Shown here piece after piece: positions 1 to 16,600 of a DNA stretch of 64,000 bases. The position numbers were made by a program, and so were the translations under genes. The stretch spans positions 4,153,709 to 4,217,708 of the forward strand of contig JAKJHU010000061.1 in assembly GCA_022316685.1 (NCBI GenBank). The letters are read 5' to 3'. The DNA comes from Progne subis subis (lineage: Eukaryota > Chordata > Aves > Passeriformes > Hirundinidae). Below the pieces are notes generated by a model. The model was given only the letters and a program-made list of their open reading frames with translations. It was not told the origin of the DNA and searched no databases. Numbering within the stretch: the first letter of the stretch is position 1; the number at the start of each line of letters is the position of its first letter.

Positions 1-6009
<6,009 letters not shown>

Positions 6010-7235
6010 GGAGAGGTTCCCAGGCTGAGATTTCCCGGCTGCTGCAGCCCCGGGTGTTGGTGCTGCCAGCAGCCGCCACCGGGGCCGCGTTGGATTCTGT
6101 CGCACGTGGCAGGAAAAGAAGGAATATCGAGACTCTTCGCCCCACGCTAATTTTTTTTATTAGTGTGAGCGGTTTCGTTTTTGTAAGTCGTCTCTAGTTG
6201 TACTGGAGGAAGGGGGTGGAGGATAAAATGATCCTGGCAGGAAGGGCTGAGCTTGTTCCCCTGCCTGTCTGGATCGCACACGGGGTAAAGGGACTGTGTC
6301 CTGCTCAGAGCGGGCAGAAGGAGCTGGTTCTGCTCTGTGCTGGGTCTGTGCAATCCCACTGAGCTCTGGCAGAGAACAGATCACACAATGAGCAGCAGAA
6401 CTTGGTGTAGATACTTTAATGAAGCCTTAAGCTGCTTTCAGCCACAGTTTGTCATTTGTAAAGCTCTGTTTGTATCTTTTCACTCCGGGGTTTTGGTGAA
6501 TTCTTTTCCGTGTTTTTTGTTTATTGGCCAAGTAGGCCTTCAGTTCTGAGGTGTGCCATAAGAATTCAAACAGGATTTTAAATTGTTTAGATGAATTCAA
6601 GAAATGGTCTTCTAGCTCTGATGTTAAAACTCAGATTTCATCTCATCCTCTTTTGAATTTATCTTAACAAATGGGATTTCAGAATGAATTCCTAACAGTT
6701 TTAAGGAATATCCACATTGCAACTAAAATGTCACAGTGCTGCTGCAAGTGAAAATGAGAATAATTTTGCCTTAGAGAACTTTAGTATCCTCTCAAAGAAA
6801 GGAACTTGTGCATCTGAATTTTTGTATGTGTTCCTCAGAAATGTCACTGTTGCACTGTTTGACTGGGAAATCTTCATCTATCTCTGTTACACAGCACTTC
6901 AATTACATCCTTTTTTAATTAGTCACAAACCCAGTGCCCATCGTTAAGAAACTGTGCTTAAAACTTCTCTAAGTTGAAAAATTCACTATTTTTTCTCCCA
7001 GAGATCTGCCTGAGCAGAGTCTCACCCTTGTTTTTTGGGGCCTCCTTGTGCAGAGCTCTTGGGCATCACGGCTGGGAGGCTCCTGTGCTCAGAGCTCAGC
7101 ACTTGCCTTTGTGAGGGTTTTTAAATGTTGAGGTGGTTCTTGCTGCTGGATTGACTTCATTACACTGAGGAATTGTCAAGGGCTGCTGAGGATACAGGTT
7201 TTGTCTGTATTTAAATAAAGATTGCCTTTTAAAAA
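6010..7235 (+). other. CSTF1: Predicted CSTF1 3' UTR
   Basis: AT-rich sequence from the CSTF1 stop codon to the first canonical AATAAA. No frame in it resembles a protein. The end point is inferred from the poly(A) signal at 7214-7219. Confidence 0.6.
7214..7219 (+). terminator. Polyadenylation signal AATAAA for CSTF1
   Basis: First canonical AATAAA after the CSTF1 stop (TTTAAATAAAGATTG). It is followed about 35-60 bases later by U/GU-rich sequence (TTGTATTTGTTTTCTGTGTT). This gives a 3' UTR of about 1.2 kb. Confidence 0.6.
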
Positions 7236-7239
7236 GCTC

Positions 7240-8745
7240 TTTGATACATAAAGAAGGAATTGTATTTGTTTTCTGTGTTACGAAGGAGAAATGGTCGATA
7301 TGGGAGGCTGGGACTTGGGAATGATGAATTTGTTGAATCAGGTACAATTATGGACTCAAAATGTAGAATGTGAGACTTTTTTATGTTTTTTTTAAGAATG
7401 AAATTTCATTTTCTCTTGAAAAGCTCCCTCTGTGCAAAGCATTTCTGAGGCTTAGCCCTCCTTGCTCCTCCTCTGCCTGTGAGTTTGTGACCCTTCAGAA
7501 GCAGGGGTGGTAAGAGATGGTGCTGGTGGCTTTTCTGGTGGAGAAACAAGGAGAAGCAGAGCTGGGGGAGGGAAAAGGGAAGTCCTGACACAGTCACTGA
7601 GGGGTGATGTGGGATGGGTGGCAGAAGTGGCTTTTTTATTTTTGGAGTGCCATCTTTTTTTAAATTCTGCTAAAGCCCCTGATCGTAATTCACGCACTTG
7701 TTACTGGCCTTTAGGATCTGCTTTTTAAACTTTGTTTTTGTGGTTTATGTGTTAAAACACCGCTGTGGTTGTGAACAGTGAGAGCTCTCACCTCAGGCTT
7801 CTGTCATTCTGGGGGCTTGAACTGGCAGTGCAAGAGCAAAAAGTGACTTTTTTAACAAAACCATCCTGCTGTTGGCACCCTGCTGCCTTTCCACATCCCA
7901 GACATCCTCCTGAGGCCGCAAGGTTGGTGGGCTTCTGTTGGAGAAAGAAAGGCTGGAAAAAAACAACTCATCCTGTTGAGGGACAAAACGCAACCCAGGG
8001 GTGAAGTTTAATGTCCAAGGCCAGGTCAGATGGAGCTTGGAACGACCTGTTGTGGCTGAGGCGTCCCTGCCTGGGGAATGAGGTGCTCCCTAAGGTCCTG
8101 ACCCATTCCCTGACTGGAAACCTTTCCCTGGGGAGTCTGGAGGTGCCTGGAGTGCCTGTTCCTGTTGGGCTCCTGCTCTGTGCTGCTGAGGAAGCCGGGA
8201 AAGCCTGGCTGTGGAATCCTGCCCCGCTGCCACTGTGGCAGTGGGGTCTTATCGTGGCTGTGCAGCTCCTCACTGTGCCGCAGCCCTGCTCTCTCTGCTG
8301 CAAAAGAGGAAACAGGAGCACGAGCAGAGGGCTCTGACTTCCCACTGCTTCACTGCAACAAGCTGGTGGCACAAAGACCAGGGAAAATCACACTCGCACG
8401 CATCACTCTCTCACTTCTAGTCACCAAAAGGGCTTTTTTTGGTTTTTCTTCTGTCCTCCTTTTATCTTCTGTTGTCCGAGATACCCTCTTACATGAGAAC
8501 CTCGTTTAGGAGTGGCTGTCAGGGGCAGAGCTCCCATGGACTTTGCTGAGGGGGAGTTCCCCACACGCAGTGCCTGGGCACGGCTGAGGTGTCCCCATCC
8601 CACGGCAGTGCTCCGTTCTGCTCCGGGTGGACAGCGACAGCGATGGATGCAAACCCCAGGAGCAACGCAGCTGCAAAGGTAGGGCTGGGTTTTGGGGTTT
8701 GAACTCAGTGGGATTCTTGGTGATGTTGGAAGCAGCACTGAGGAG
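7240..8745. other. Spacer between CSTF1 and CASS4, no gene seen
   Basis: Unique-looking DNA with no reading frame that resembles a known protein, no RNA gene and no clear repeat. Short open frames on both strands look random. Confidence 0.5.
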
Positions 8746-8747
8746 AC

Positions 8748-9207
8748 CCCTCCAGTTCTGGCTCCTCGTGGCAAGAGAGGCATTGAGGAGCTGGAGCTGG
8801 GGAAGGTTCTGGAGCCCCAGGAGTGGCTGAGGGAGCTGGGAAGGGGCTGAGCCTGGAGAAAAGGAGGCTCAGGAGGAACCTTGTGGCTCTGCACAGCTCC
8901 CTGACAGGAGGGGACAGCCGGGGGTCGGGCTGTGCTCCCAGGGAACAGGGACAGGAGCAGAGGGAACGGCCTCAGCCTGGGCCAGGGGAGCTCAGGGTGG
9001 ACAGCAGCAGGAATTTCCCCATGGAAAGGGAGCTCAGGGATTGGAAGTGCCCAGGGAGGGTTGGAGTGCCCATTCCTGGAGTGTCCAAGGAATCCCTGGA
9101 GGTGACACTCCGGGCTCTGGGCTGGGGACAGGGTGGGGTCAGTCACAGCTGGGACTCGGTGGTCTCAGAGGTCTCCTGCAGCCTCAGTGGATCTGTGATT
9201 CTGTGAA
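8748..9207 (+). mobile_element. CR1 LINE 3' fragment, about 460 bp
   Basis: Sense-oriented CR1 end. It runs from CCAGTTCTGGCTCC through GCCTGGAGAAAAGGAGGCTC, CACAGCTCCCTGACAGGAGG, GACAGCAGCAGGAATTTCC and CCCTGGAGGTGACACTCC to the family's 3' tail GATCTGTGATTCTGTG at 9190-9205. The 241-codon antisense frame through it is an artefact. Confidence 0.85.
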
Positions 9208-9209
9208 AT

Positions 9210-10610
9210 GTTTGGGTTCCTCATCTCAGGGGGACAGAGAGCTCCTGTACCTGATGTCCCCCCAAGCTTTTCACAGTGACAGAACCACTGAGTGGGAGAA
9301 ATGCCTTCTTGGCGAGGATCCTGAATAAAGCAGGATTGAAAACCAACAAATACCTGGAAAAAACCACGTTTGTGAAATGATAAAGATAAAATGTCAAGGT
9401 TCCACCTTACTGCTGTGCTGCAGTGACATTAGAGACGCAGATTCTTTGCCAGAGACTTTCAGTGACAGCCCTGGTGCCCTCTTGCATGACATAATTTCTT
9501 TTATGTTACGTGCAAACCAGAAAACATTTTGAAACACTCCGTGTTCCTATTTTGAAAGACTGGACCCAGTGTCTAAAGTTTGTTACATTTATTTCTCTAT
9601 CCATATTCCACCTAGATAAAATTTCTATACATCAGAGGCCCTGCTGCAGCTGTAGGGGTTGGAGAATGCTGAAATCTTGATTCAAAGTCAGTGCCCGGCT
9701 GTTCTGCTGTCTAAGAAGTGTAATGGAATTAATTTCATCATCGATTCTGACCTAAGTGTTTACTGTAAATAAACTGCCTCCTGGAAATTTGATAGAAAAT
9801 GTAGTGGGGAGGGGGGGAAGCTTTGTAGGAGGTCAGTGAGTCATTTTTTTACACTCTAAATTTTCCATCAAGGCTTGTAAAGATTAGGGGGCTGCTTTTC
9901 ACATTGAGTCATCAGTAACTGAGGCAGGACATATTTCATCTCTGTTTAGGAGAATTTTCTATTTCTAGATTTATTTCCAGTTCTCTTGAGTGGATTGTCG
10001 ATAAATCAATGTAATGGTGGCAAACTGATTCCCTGTTGTGCTGCGAGCATTTTAAACACGGCCAGAGCCCACCCAGTCAACTTCAGCTGAGTGATAAAAA
10101 ACCAAATTTATCTCTGCAACATCAGTTATGAGCTGTTTATAAGGGCCCCACCACCCTGGCAGTACTGTTTATAATAATATTGGAATAATATAAAAATACA
10201 AAAGGGTTTTTTTTCTACTCTCTGGACTCCTTGAAGCACCAACCCTCTGACAGGAAATGCTCTGTGATTATCCTGCCCCAACTATTGCACCTGCACAGGG
10301 AAAACACCTCTGAAGGCGATTTCAGCTTGGATTCAGGCAGCAAAAGTTGATGTTTGTTTGTTGTTGCGTATCCAGTGGCAGCACAGGAAGCGTTGCACCC
10401 CTTGCTGCAACTTCAGACCCCGTGAGCTCCACGGGCTCCTGCAGTGGGACAGCTGCGGCTGAGGGGCTGCCAGAGAGAAAATGGAGAGTGTTTGGATGTG
10501 CATGGAGTGGATCTGGGTTTTTTCTCTCCTAAAATGCCCTGTTCACAGCTTCCCACCTCGCCCACAAATACGGGAGTGGGGATTGAGAGACTCTGCCCCC
10601 CGCGCCCCGC
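9210..10610. other. Intergenic, nothing recognised
   Basis: AT-rich spacer between two CR1 fragments. No reading frame, RNA gene or repeat of note is visible. Short A/T-rich patches occur near 10170-10215. Confidence 0.5.
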
Positions 10611-10611
10611 T

Positions 10612-11075
10612 CAGGTGAGACCCCACCTGCAGAGCTGCCCCAGCCCTGGGCTCTGGAAGGACCTGGAGCTGCTGGAGAAGGTCCAGAGGAGCTCCAGGAT
10701 GAGCAGAGGACGGAGCAGCTCTGCTGGGAGGAAAGGCTGGCAGAGCTGGGATTGTTCACATGGAGAGGAGATTTGGGGTGAGCTCAGCGTGACCTCGCAG
10801 GGCCTGAAGGAGCTGCAGGAAACATGGAGACAGAGGATTTCCAAGGGACAGGACACAGGGAATGGCTCCCAGTGCCAGAGGGCAGGGCTGGATGGGAGAT
10901 TGGACGGGAATTTCTGGCTGTGAGGGGGTGAGGCCCTGGCACGGGGTGCCCAGAGCAGCTGTGGCCGCCCCTGGATCCCTGGCAGTGCCCAAGGCCAGGC
11001 TGGAGATTGGGGCTGGAGCAGCCTGGGATACTGGAAGGGGTCCCTGGAATTCCCTCTGGGGTTCATTCACTGGAA
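10612..11075 (+). mobile_element. CR1 LINE 3' fragment
   Basis: Sense CR1: GTGAGACCCCACCTGCAGAG, GGACCTGGAGCTGCTGGAGA, GGAAAGGCTGGCAGAGCTGG, GCTGCAGGAAACATGGAGAC, and a 3' part with AAGGCCAGGCTGGAGATTGG. The same subfamily is seen in reverse at 31340-31750. Confidence 0.75.
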
Positions 11076-11811
11076 CATTTAGTCGTATTTGAAAGTAGTT
11101 CTGTGGCCATAAGTTTTGGGTTTGGAACTGAGATTTCTCTATCATTTCAAAAGCTGGAGCAGCTGAAAAACTCCAGGGAAGCAAATGAATGACTCCTAAT
11201 CACCTGCATGAAGTGTCTGAAGGGGTCAAACTGGTTCTAACACTAAAAAAAGAAAAAAAAAGAAAGAAGGGGAAAACCCCAAAGGCACTGAAATGTGCTG
11301 CTTTGTGCCAGGAATTCTTTCTCCTCTGGACAGCAGCTTCCATTCAAGACCATTCAAGCTTCCATTCAAAGTGTATCAAGCCTTTTCTAGCTACAGGATC
11401 GTGGCTTTGAGGGCCAATGTCTAATTTAGCCTTGAAGCTACTGCGGAAAGAGGAAGGAAGAGGCTTTTACCAGAGAAAAGCCAACGTGTACAAAGGCAAA
11501 AATTTGCAAGCCCCAAGATATCCTGAGTCCAAAGTGGTAAAACCTGTGCACCAGCATGACCTGGACTCAGCTGCTGCCGAGCAAACAGCAGCCATTAATC
11601 ATTTAAAATAACATTCTACCTTAATAATATTCCTGGATTTTTAAGAACAGTCCAAGAAACAAAACCCTTCAGCTGCAGGTCATTATTTAGCTTTCCTGCT
11701 TGGGTTTTCTGCCTTTGCAGGCTGAGGTTGTTTTGTAAGGGGGTTATAACCACAAAGGAGATCAGTTTTCTAGAAATAGGTTAAAAGTGTATCAAACCTC
11801 ACACCGCTTTT

Positions 11812-11816
<5 letters not shown>

Positions 11817-11861
<45 letters not shown>

Positions 11862-11906
11862 CCAAAACAAACTAACAACAGTAAAAAAAAAAAAAAAAAA
11901 AAAAAC
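11817..11906 (+). repeat. Two long poly(A) tracts
   Basis: About 37 consecutive A at 11817-11853, then about 22 A at 11883-11905, separated by TTAATAAACC and an A/C-rich linker. The second tract is followed by (AAAC)-rich sequence to 11935. No source element is recognisable upstream. Confidence 0.9.
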
Positions 11907-12054
11907 ACCAAAAACAAAACCAAACAAAACAAACCAGGAGTAAAAAACACTGCTTCCAAACCCAATCCTTTTCCTGGCCCAGCCCTGCTGGCCTGGGTTT
12001 TGTGCTCAGAGCAGGGAATGCACTCCCTGCAGGGGAGTCTGTGCGTCCTGCACA

Positions 12055-12295
12055 TCACCAGCTGCAGCCCAGCGGCTCCCTGGAGAGAATTCTGCTACGT
12101 AATGAGCTCCCCCCATGGCCAGAGCCGCTTTCCTGGGGCTCCCAGCGAGCAGGAGGTGGCAGAGGCTGAGCTTTCCCTCTGCAGGCTTCCAGGCACAGCC
12201 TCCAGAGCTGCCTGAGCCACTGACAGGGCTGGGGGATCCTCCTCATCCTCCTCCTCCTCCTCAGGTGATGGACTAACAGGGAAACAGGCAGCAAG
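12055..12295 (+). promoter_or_regulatory. Candidate 5' leader of CASS4
   Basis: GC-richer stretch just upstream of the proposed 12-nt first coding exon. It ends with a CTCCTCCTCCTCCTCAG tract (AG at 12263-12264), so 12265 could be an acceptor for a noncoding upstream exon or part of a continuous 5' UTR. No TATA box is obvious. The promoter itself is not resolved. Confidence 0.3.
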
Positions 12296-12307
12296 ATGAA
12301 GGTCAAT
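12296..12307 (+). CDS. CASS4: CASS4 first coding exon, 12 nt (Met-Lys-Val-Asn)
   Basis: ATGAAGGTCAAT is followed directly by a strong donor, GTAAGTAC. The A at -3 gives an acceptable Kozak context. The SH3 exon at 18798 opens in phase 0 without a Met, so a short upstream start exon is required. In NEDD9 and BCAR1, as I remember them, the sequence before the LxAKALYDN block is likewise only a few residues (NEDD9 starts MKYK). The MKVN start plus phase-0 donor fits this. Other short upstream exons cannot be excluded. Confidence 0.65.
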
Positions 12308-13624
12308 GTAAGTACTGGGTTCTTTTCTTTAAATTTAATGACTTTCCCGCTTTTGTTTGTAGTGGACAGAGGGTAAAATCTGCATCTGGCAGGGTCCCTC
12401 TGCAGCGTGTGCGTTCAGCTGATTTGCACCCCCCTGAAGGGAGCACGTGGTCCTGATTTTTAAAATATAACCCAAATGAATCCTCTCTCAAGAGCGGCAG
12501 CGTGGCCGAGGGTTTGTTCTGTGTACGTTGAGTAATAACAAGTTTATTAAAAACGATCATGAATGACACAGACTGGTCACTTCCACATTCTCCTGGAAAA
12601 AAAAAAACAACAAAAAAACAAAAACCCCGAGGGCAAGAGTTGAGTTGCATATTGCCGGATGATGTTTTTTGCATTGATTCCTAGAAAATGGGTAATGGAA
12701 ATGTCTCAAGAGCTGAGGTCACTGTGTGATGAGGAAAATGCCAAGTAATTTCAGTGTGAGCTCTGAGAGCCTGGGAAAGCTTCTGCCCCGGAGGGTAAGG
12801 ACTGGCCACATCCTGCAAGGAGAAGAGCTCCGGAGAGGAAAGGAGCGCTCATTTTTTAGGAAATCCCGTTTTCTCCTGGCGTTGTGGGGGGGATAAGCGA
12901 TGGACCAAACCCGTTTTGCTGTCGTTTTGTCACCGTTTTTGCCGCCGGGCTTTGTGCTGTGGCTGTGGCTGTGACAATCTCAGCGGTCCCAGCTGATCCC
13001 TGGCAGCAGCACAGCGCAGGGCTGGCACCATGTGTCCCCTGCTAACGACAGGGCAGGAGCAGTGTCCAGCTGCTGCCCAAACGCGGGGATTCGCACCAGT
13101 GATGGGGCCAGGTGGAAAACCCGCTTTGCCCGGAGAAATATTACAATTTCTGTGACGTTCCTCTTCATCCATCTCTCAGTTTATTCAGCACATTTAATTC
13201 ATTTGCTCAGAACACACGGCCTTTGCGGGGCTGTGCTGAGAGCAGGGGGAAAATGAGAATTTTTGGGGGGCTGTTAAGTGCAGCCAGAGAGCCCCAGGAT
13301 GTTTTGGGAGTTGTGCTGCTGCTGATTCTTTGTGAACCAGAGCCCCTGATCCTGACCTCAGCCTCTCCACTGCTGCCACAGCGTGGAAAAAGGGCACAGC
13401 AAGAAGGGACACGCAGCAGGAATTCCTGAAAATTTTCATTTCCCAATGAAAAACTTCTGCCGAGCTTCCCTGGGAATGTTTTGCCTGATCCTCAGGCAGG
13501 GAGAGCAGGGGAGGCGAGGAGGACCCTGCTCTGAGGAGAGCTCACGGAGCTCAGGGAGCAGGAGCACACTTGTACTCAGCAGGAATTGCTGTATCTGAAA
13601 AGCCGTATTTAGAAATAAATGATG

Positions 13625-13663
<39 letters not shown>

Positions 13664-16600
13664 CACCACAAAAACCTGAAGTGGTTGGGTGCCTATGGAA
13701 AAAAAGAAAGGTTTGAGGACCCCAGCCCCAGGAATAGTCACACAGGGAGTGTTGGGAGCAGCAGGAAGTGGCAGTTTATTTTCCCTTGATCTTGGGCATG
13801 AGAGCACTCACATAAAAATGCCGTGAGTGGGGCGAGATCCTGCTTTAACACAGCTGGGGTTTGATCGGCTTTACTTGTGGAGAAAAGAGAGAGTTCGGGG
13901 GAAATCAGCAGAGCTCCAGCTTGTGATCCCCACCTCTGCAGCACTGCCTTGTGTGGAGCTGCAGGATTTGTAAGCTTGAATTTTTTTATTTTTTTTAAGT
14001 GGTGGTTCTGTATTTGATCCAAAACTGATTTGACCGTTTAGAATTCAAAACGTGCTGATCAGCACCTGCTGCCACCCCACAAATCAATTAAAGCAATAAA
14101 AGTATGTCCTGACATCCATTCCTCCTCGAAGCTCACACAAAACTTCTGTATGAGCTCAACATTTCTTTTCCAAAATACTCAAACAAAACAAACAAACAAA
14201 CAAACAAACAAAACCCCGCAGAATGTCCTTCTGCATGTCACAGGAAATGCTGCACATGCAGGTAGAGAACAATCTGAGCTTTTAAGGTAAATTCTCCTCT
14301 TTTCCTCTGGATGTTGATGTGAACTCGCTCTACAATTAACCGGGCAAAATTTCAGCGACCCAGCGTGGGCTGGGGTTTAAAAGGGAATTCTCAGGGAAGC
14401 CTGTTCCCAGCTAATGGATGATGGAGAATGTTTACTTCTGCAGCTTTCTGGGGAGGTGAAGAGATTAACTGGAAGCTGCTCTGTAAACATGTCAGAGGTG
14501 TCCCTGATGCATGAGCAGAGCTGTTTAGCAAACACAACCCGCTGCTGTATCTCCTCCTCCTTCTCCTCAAATATTTTAAGTCCCACTTGCCTGCAGTAAA
14601 AGAGCTCACACATATATTGATGTGCAACACAAGAAATATTTCTCTGGATCCACAAAAACGCCCAGGGTTAAACCATCTCTCTGTTTACGTGATGTCAGTA
14701 GGGGTTTTTAAGAAGCAAAATTAAGATAATAAATGAAAATGGTCTTTTTTACCCGAAATGCTGTGAAATAGTGCAGCACCCGTTCACAGGAAATAATATA
14801 GGGTAGCAAGCTGAGGTTTCCAAATACAAACTGAATGGGACAGGGGCACAGAGAAATAATTTTGTGAGGAATTATTTGTGAAATAATTTTTCAGGAAATT
14901 ATTTTGTGGGCAAGATGCTCAAATGACCACGTGCTTGGACTTCTCTAGCAATGTTTGTATATATTTTATAATGATATTTTTATTTTCTGTTGCATGGTCC
15001 TAGACACTGAAGGTCAGGCTTGGGGTAGGAGAGGCATCAGGAGATTTTAGTAACAGCGGGATGTTTTTATTTTCTCCTTAGCATAAATACCTATTGTGTG
15101 CACAGAGCACAGATGTCAGTCTGAGGGTATAAAATTTTACATTATGGAACTGTGCACTGATCAGCTTTACTGCTCTTAATTACAACTTCCCCATTAATAA
15201 ACATGAGGCAGCAGCTTTCATTCCTATGACTCCCAAGGGCTTTACAGCGCTGGACAGGGATCTGCCAACAACAGAGACGTGAAAAGTCCAATTTGGGAGG
15301 GGAATTACTCTCGCCACATCTGAGCCACGCTCCAATAAAGGAGATGCACTTCCAGCTACACGAGAACTTTAGAAATGAGCTGTTCCAGAGCCCCTGCCCT
15401 GTACATCCCCTCGGGGCGTGACCCGCTCGCTTTGCCCCGGGGGCTCTGGGGTCCCAGTGCCCCGGGAGGAGCTGCAGGGAACGCTCCTTTCCTCTTCTCC
15501 AGGCTTGTGCTCTGGCACCAGCTCCTTTAAACCCACCCGGTGAGAGCAGAGCCCCAGCGCTGCCCCTCAAGGCGCTTCTTGTGATGCTTTCAGGATGTTC
15601 TTTGTCTTGGGAGAGGTTTTACAAGGCTGCTGATGGGGATGAAGCAGCAAGCAAAGAAGGAAAATCAACTTGCACCTCACCTGTGTTGCTTTGGTGCTTT
15701 TTACACGTCGGTGAAAGGACGCAGCACACAAAGCACCAGAGAGCTCCGCAAGCCCAGGGAGGACACACAGACAGGCAGAGCTCTGCCGGCTCACAGGGAA
15801 AACCGCAGCTCGCAGTGGCCTCCCAGCACAGCCCCCTCCTCATCCGAGCATCCCCAGGGCTCTGGATCCTGGGAATGCAGCGCTTGTTTACACTCAGGGC
15901 CGGGTCAGGGATGCTCCAGCTCGCAGCAGAGGAAGGAGCTGCCACAGTGATGCCTCGCACACGGCCCCACGGGAGCCTGCACTGCAGATAACCCCAGCCC
16001 ACGGCCCTGCAGACACACTGACAGACACACAGACACACAGACAGCGCAGCAGGAGCCAGCGCTCACCTCCTGCACCTCCCGTCTGCGGTGCTGTGGCTGA
16101 AACACTGAAACACCCACAGCGGATGGCAAAGGCGTGCTCTCCAAGCCCACCGTACTGAGGGAAACTTGGCCTGAAACTTGCAATTTAATTAAGCCCTGCC
16201 TTAGCTGGAAAACCTTTGGGGTTTGGTTTTTTGGGAGTTTTTTTCTCTTTTTTAATCTCCTCTTTTTTTTAAGAGCTCCACTGACCCTGCTTGTCCGTGG
16301 TCTGACAATCTCCCAGTTCAGTCATGTTCTACACACTGGAGCTTAGGGCTTGTCTCCATCACTTCTCTCAAAGTCTCCATTTTCCCATTCCAGCTCTCTG
16401 GATGGGATATGAGATGATCCACGAAAAGATCTGGTTTTTAGCTAGGTCAGGTTCCCCAGAGCGCCCTATGATTAAATTGATTAGTTAATTAATCCCCTGC
16501 TTGGCTTGACTTGGGATGATTTGAGAGGTTCCTGGGTTTGTGTTGATGACAGATGTGATGCCCAGTGTGAGCTCCAGAAATGCAAAACTTGAGCTGCCGT

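Noticed and set aside
8421..9146. 241-codon minus-strand frame
   Set aside because: It is the antisense of a CR1 3' fragment, which is noncoding on both strands.
12497..12515. tRNA-like GCAGCGTGGCCGAGGG (resembles a Ser/Leu D-arm)
   Set aside because: Only the D-arm-like segment matches; no acceptor stem, anticodon arm or T-arm follows, so it is not a tRNA gene.
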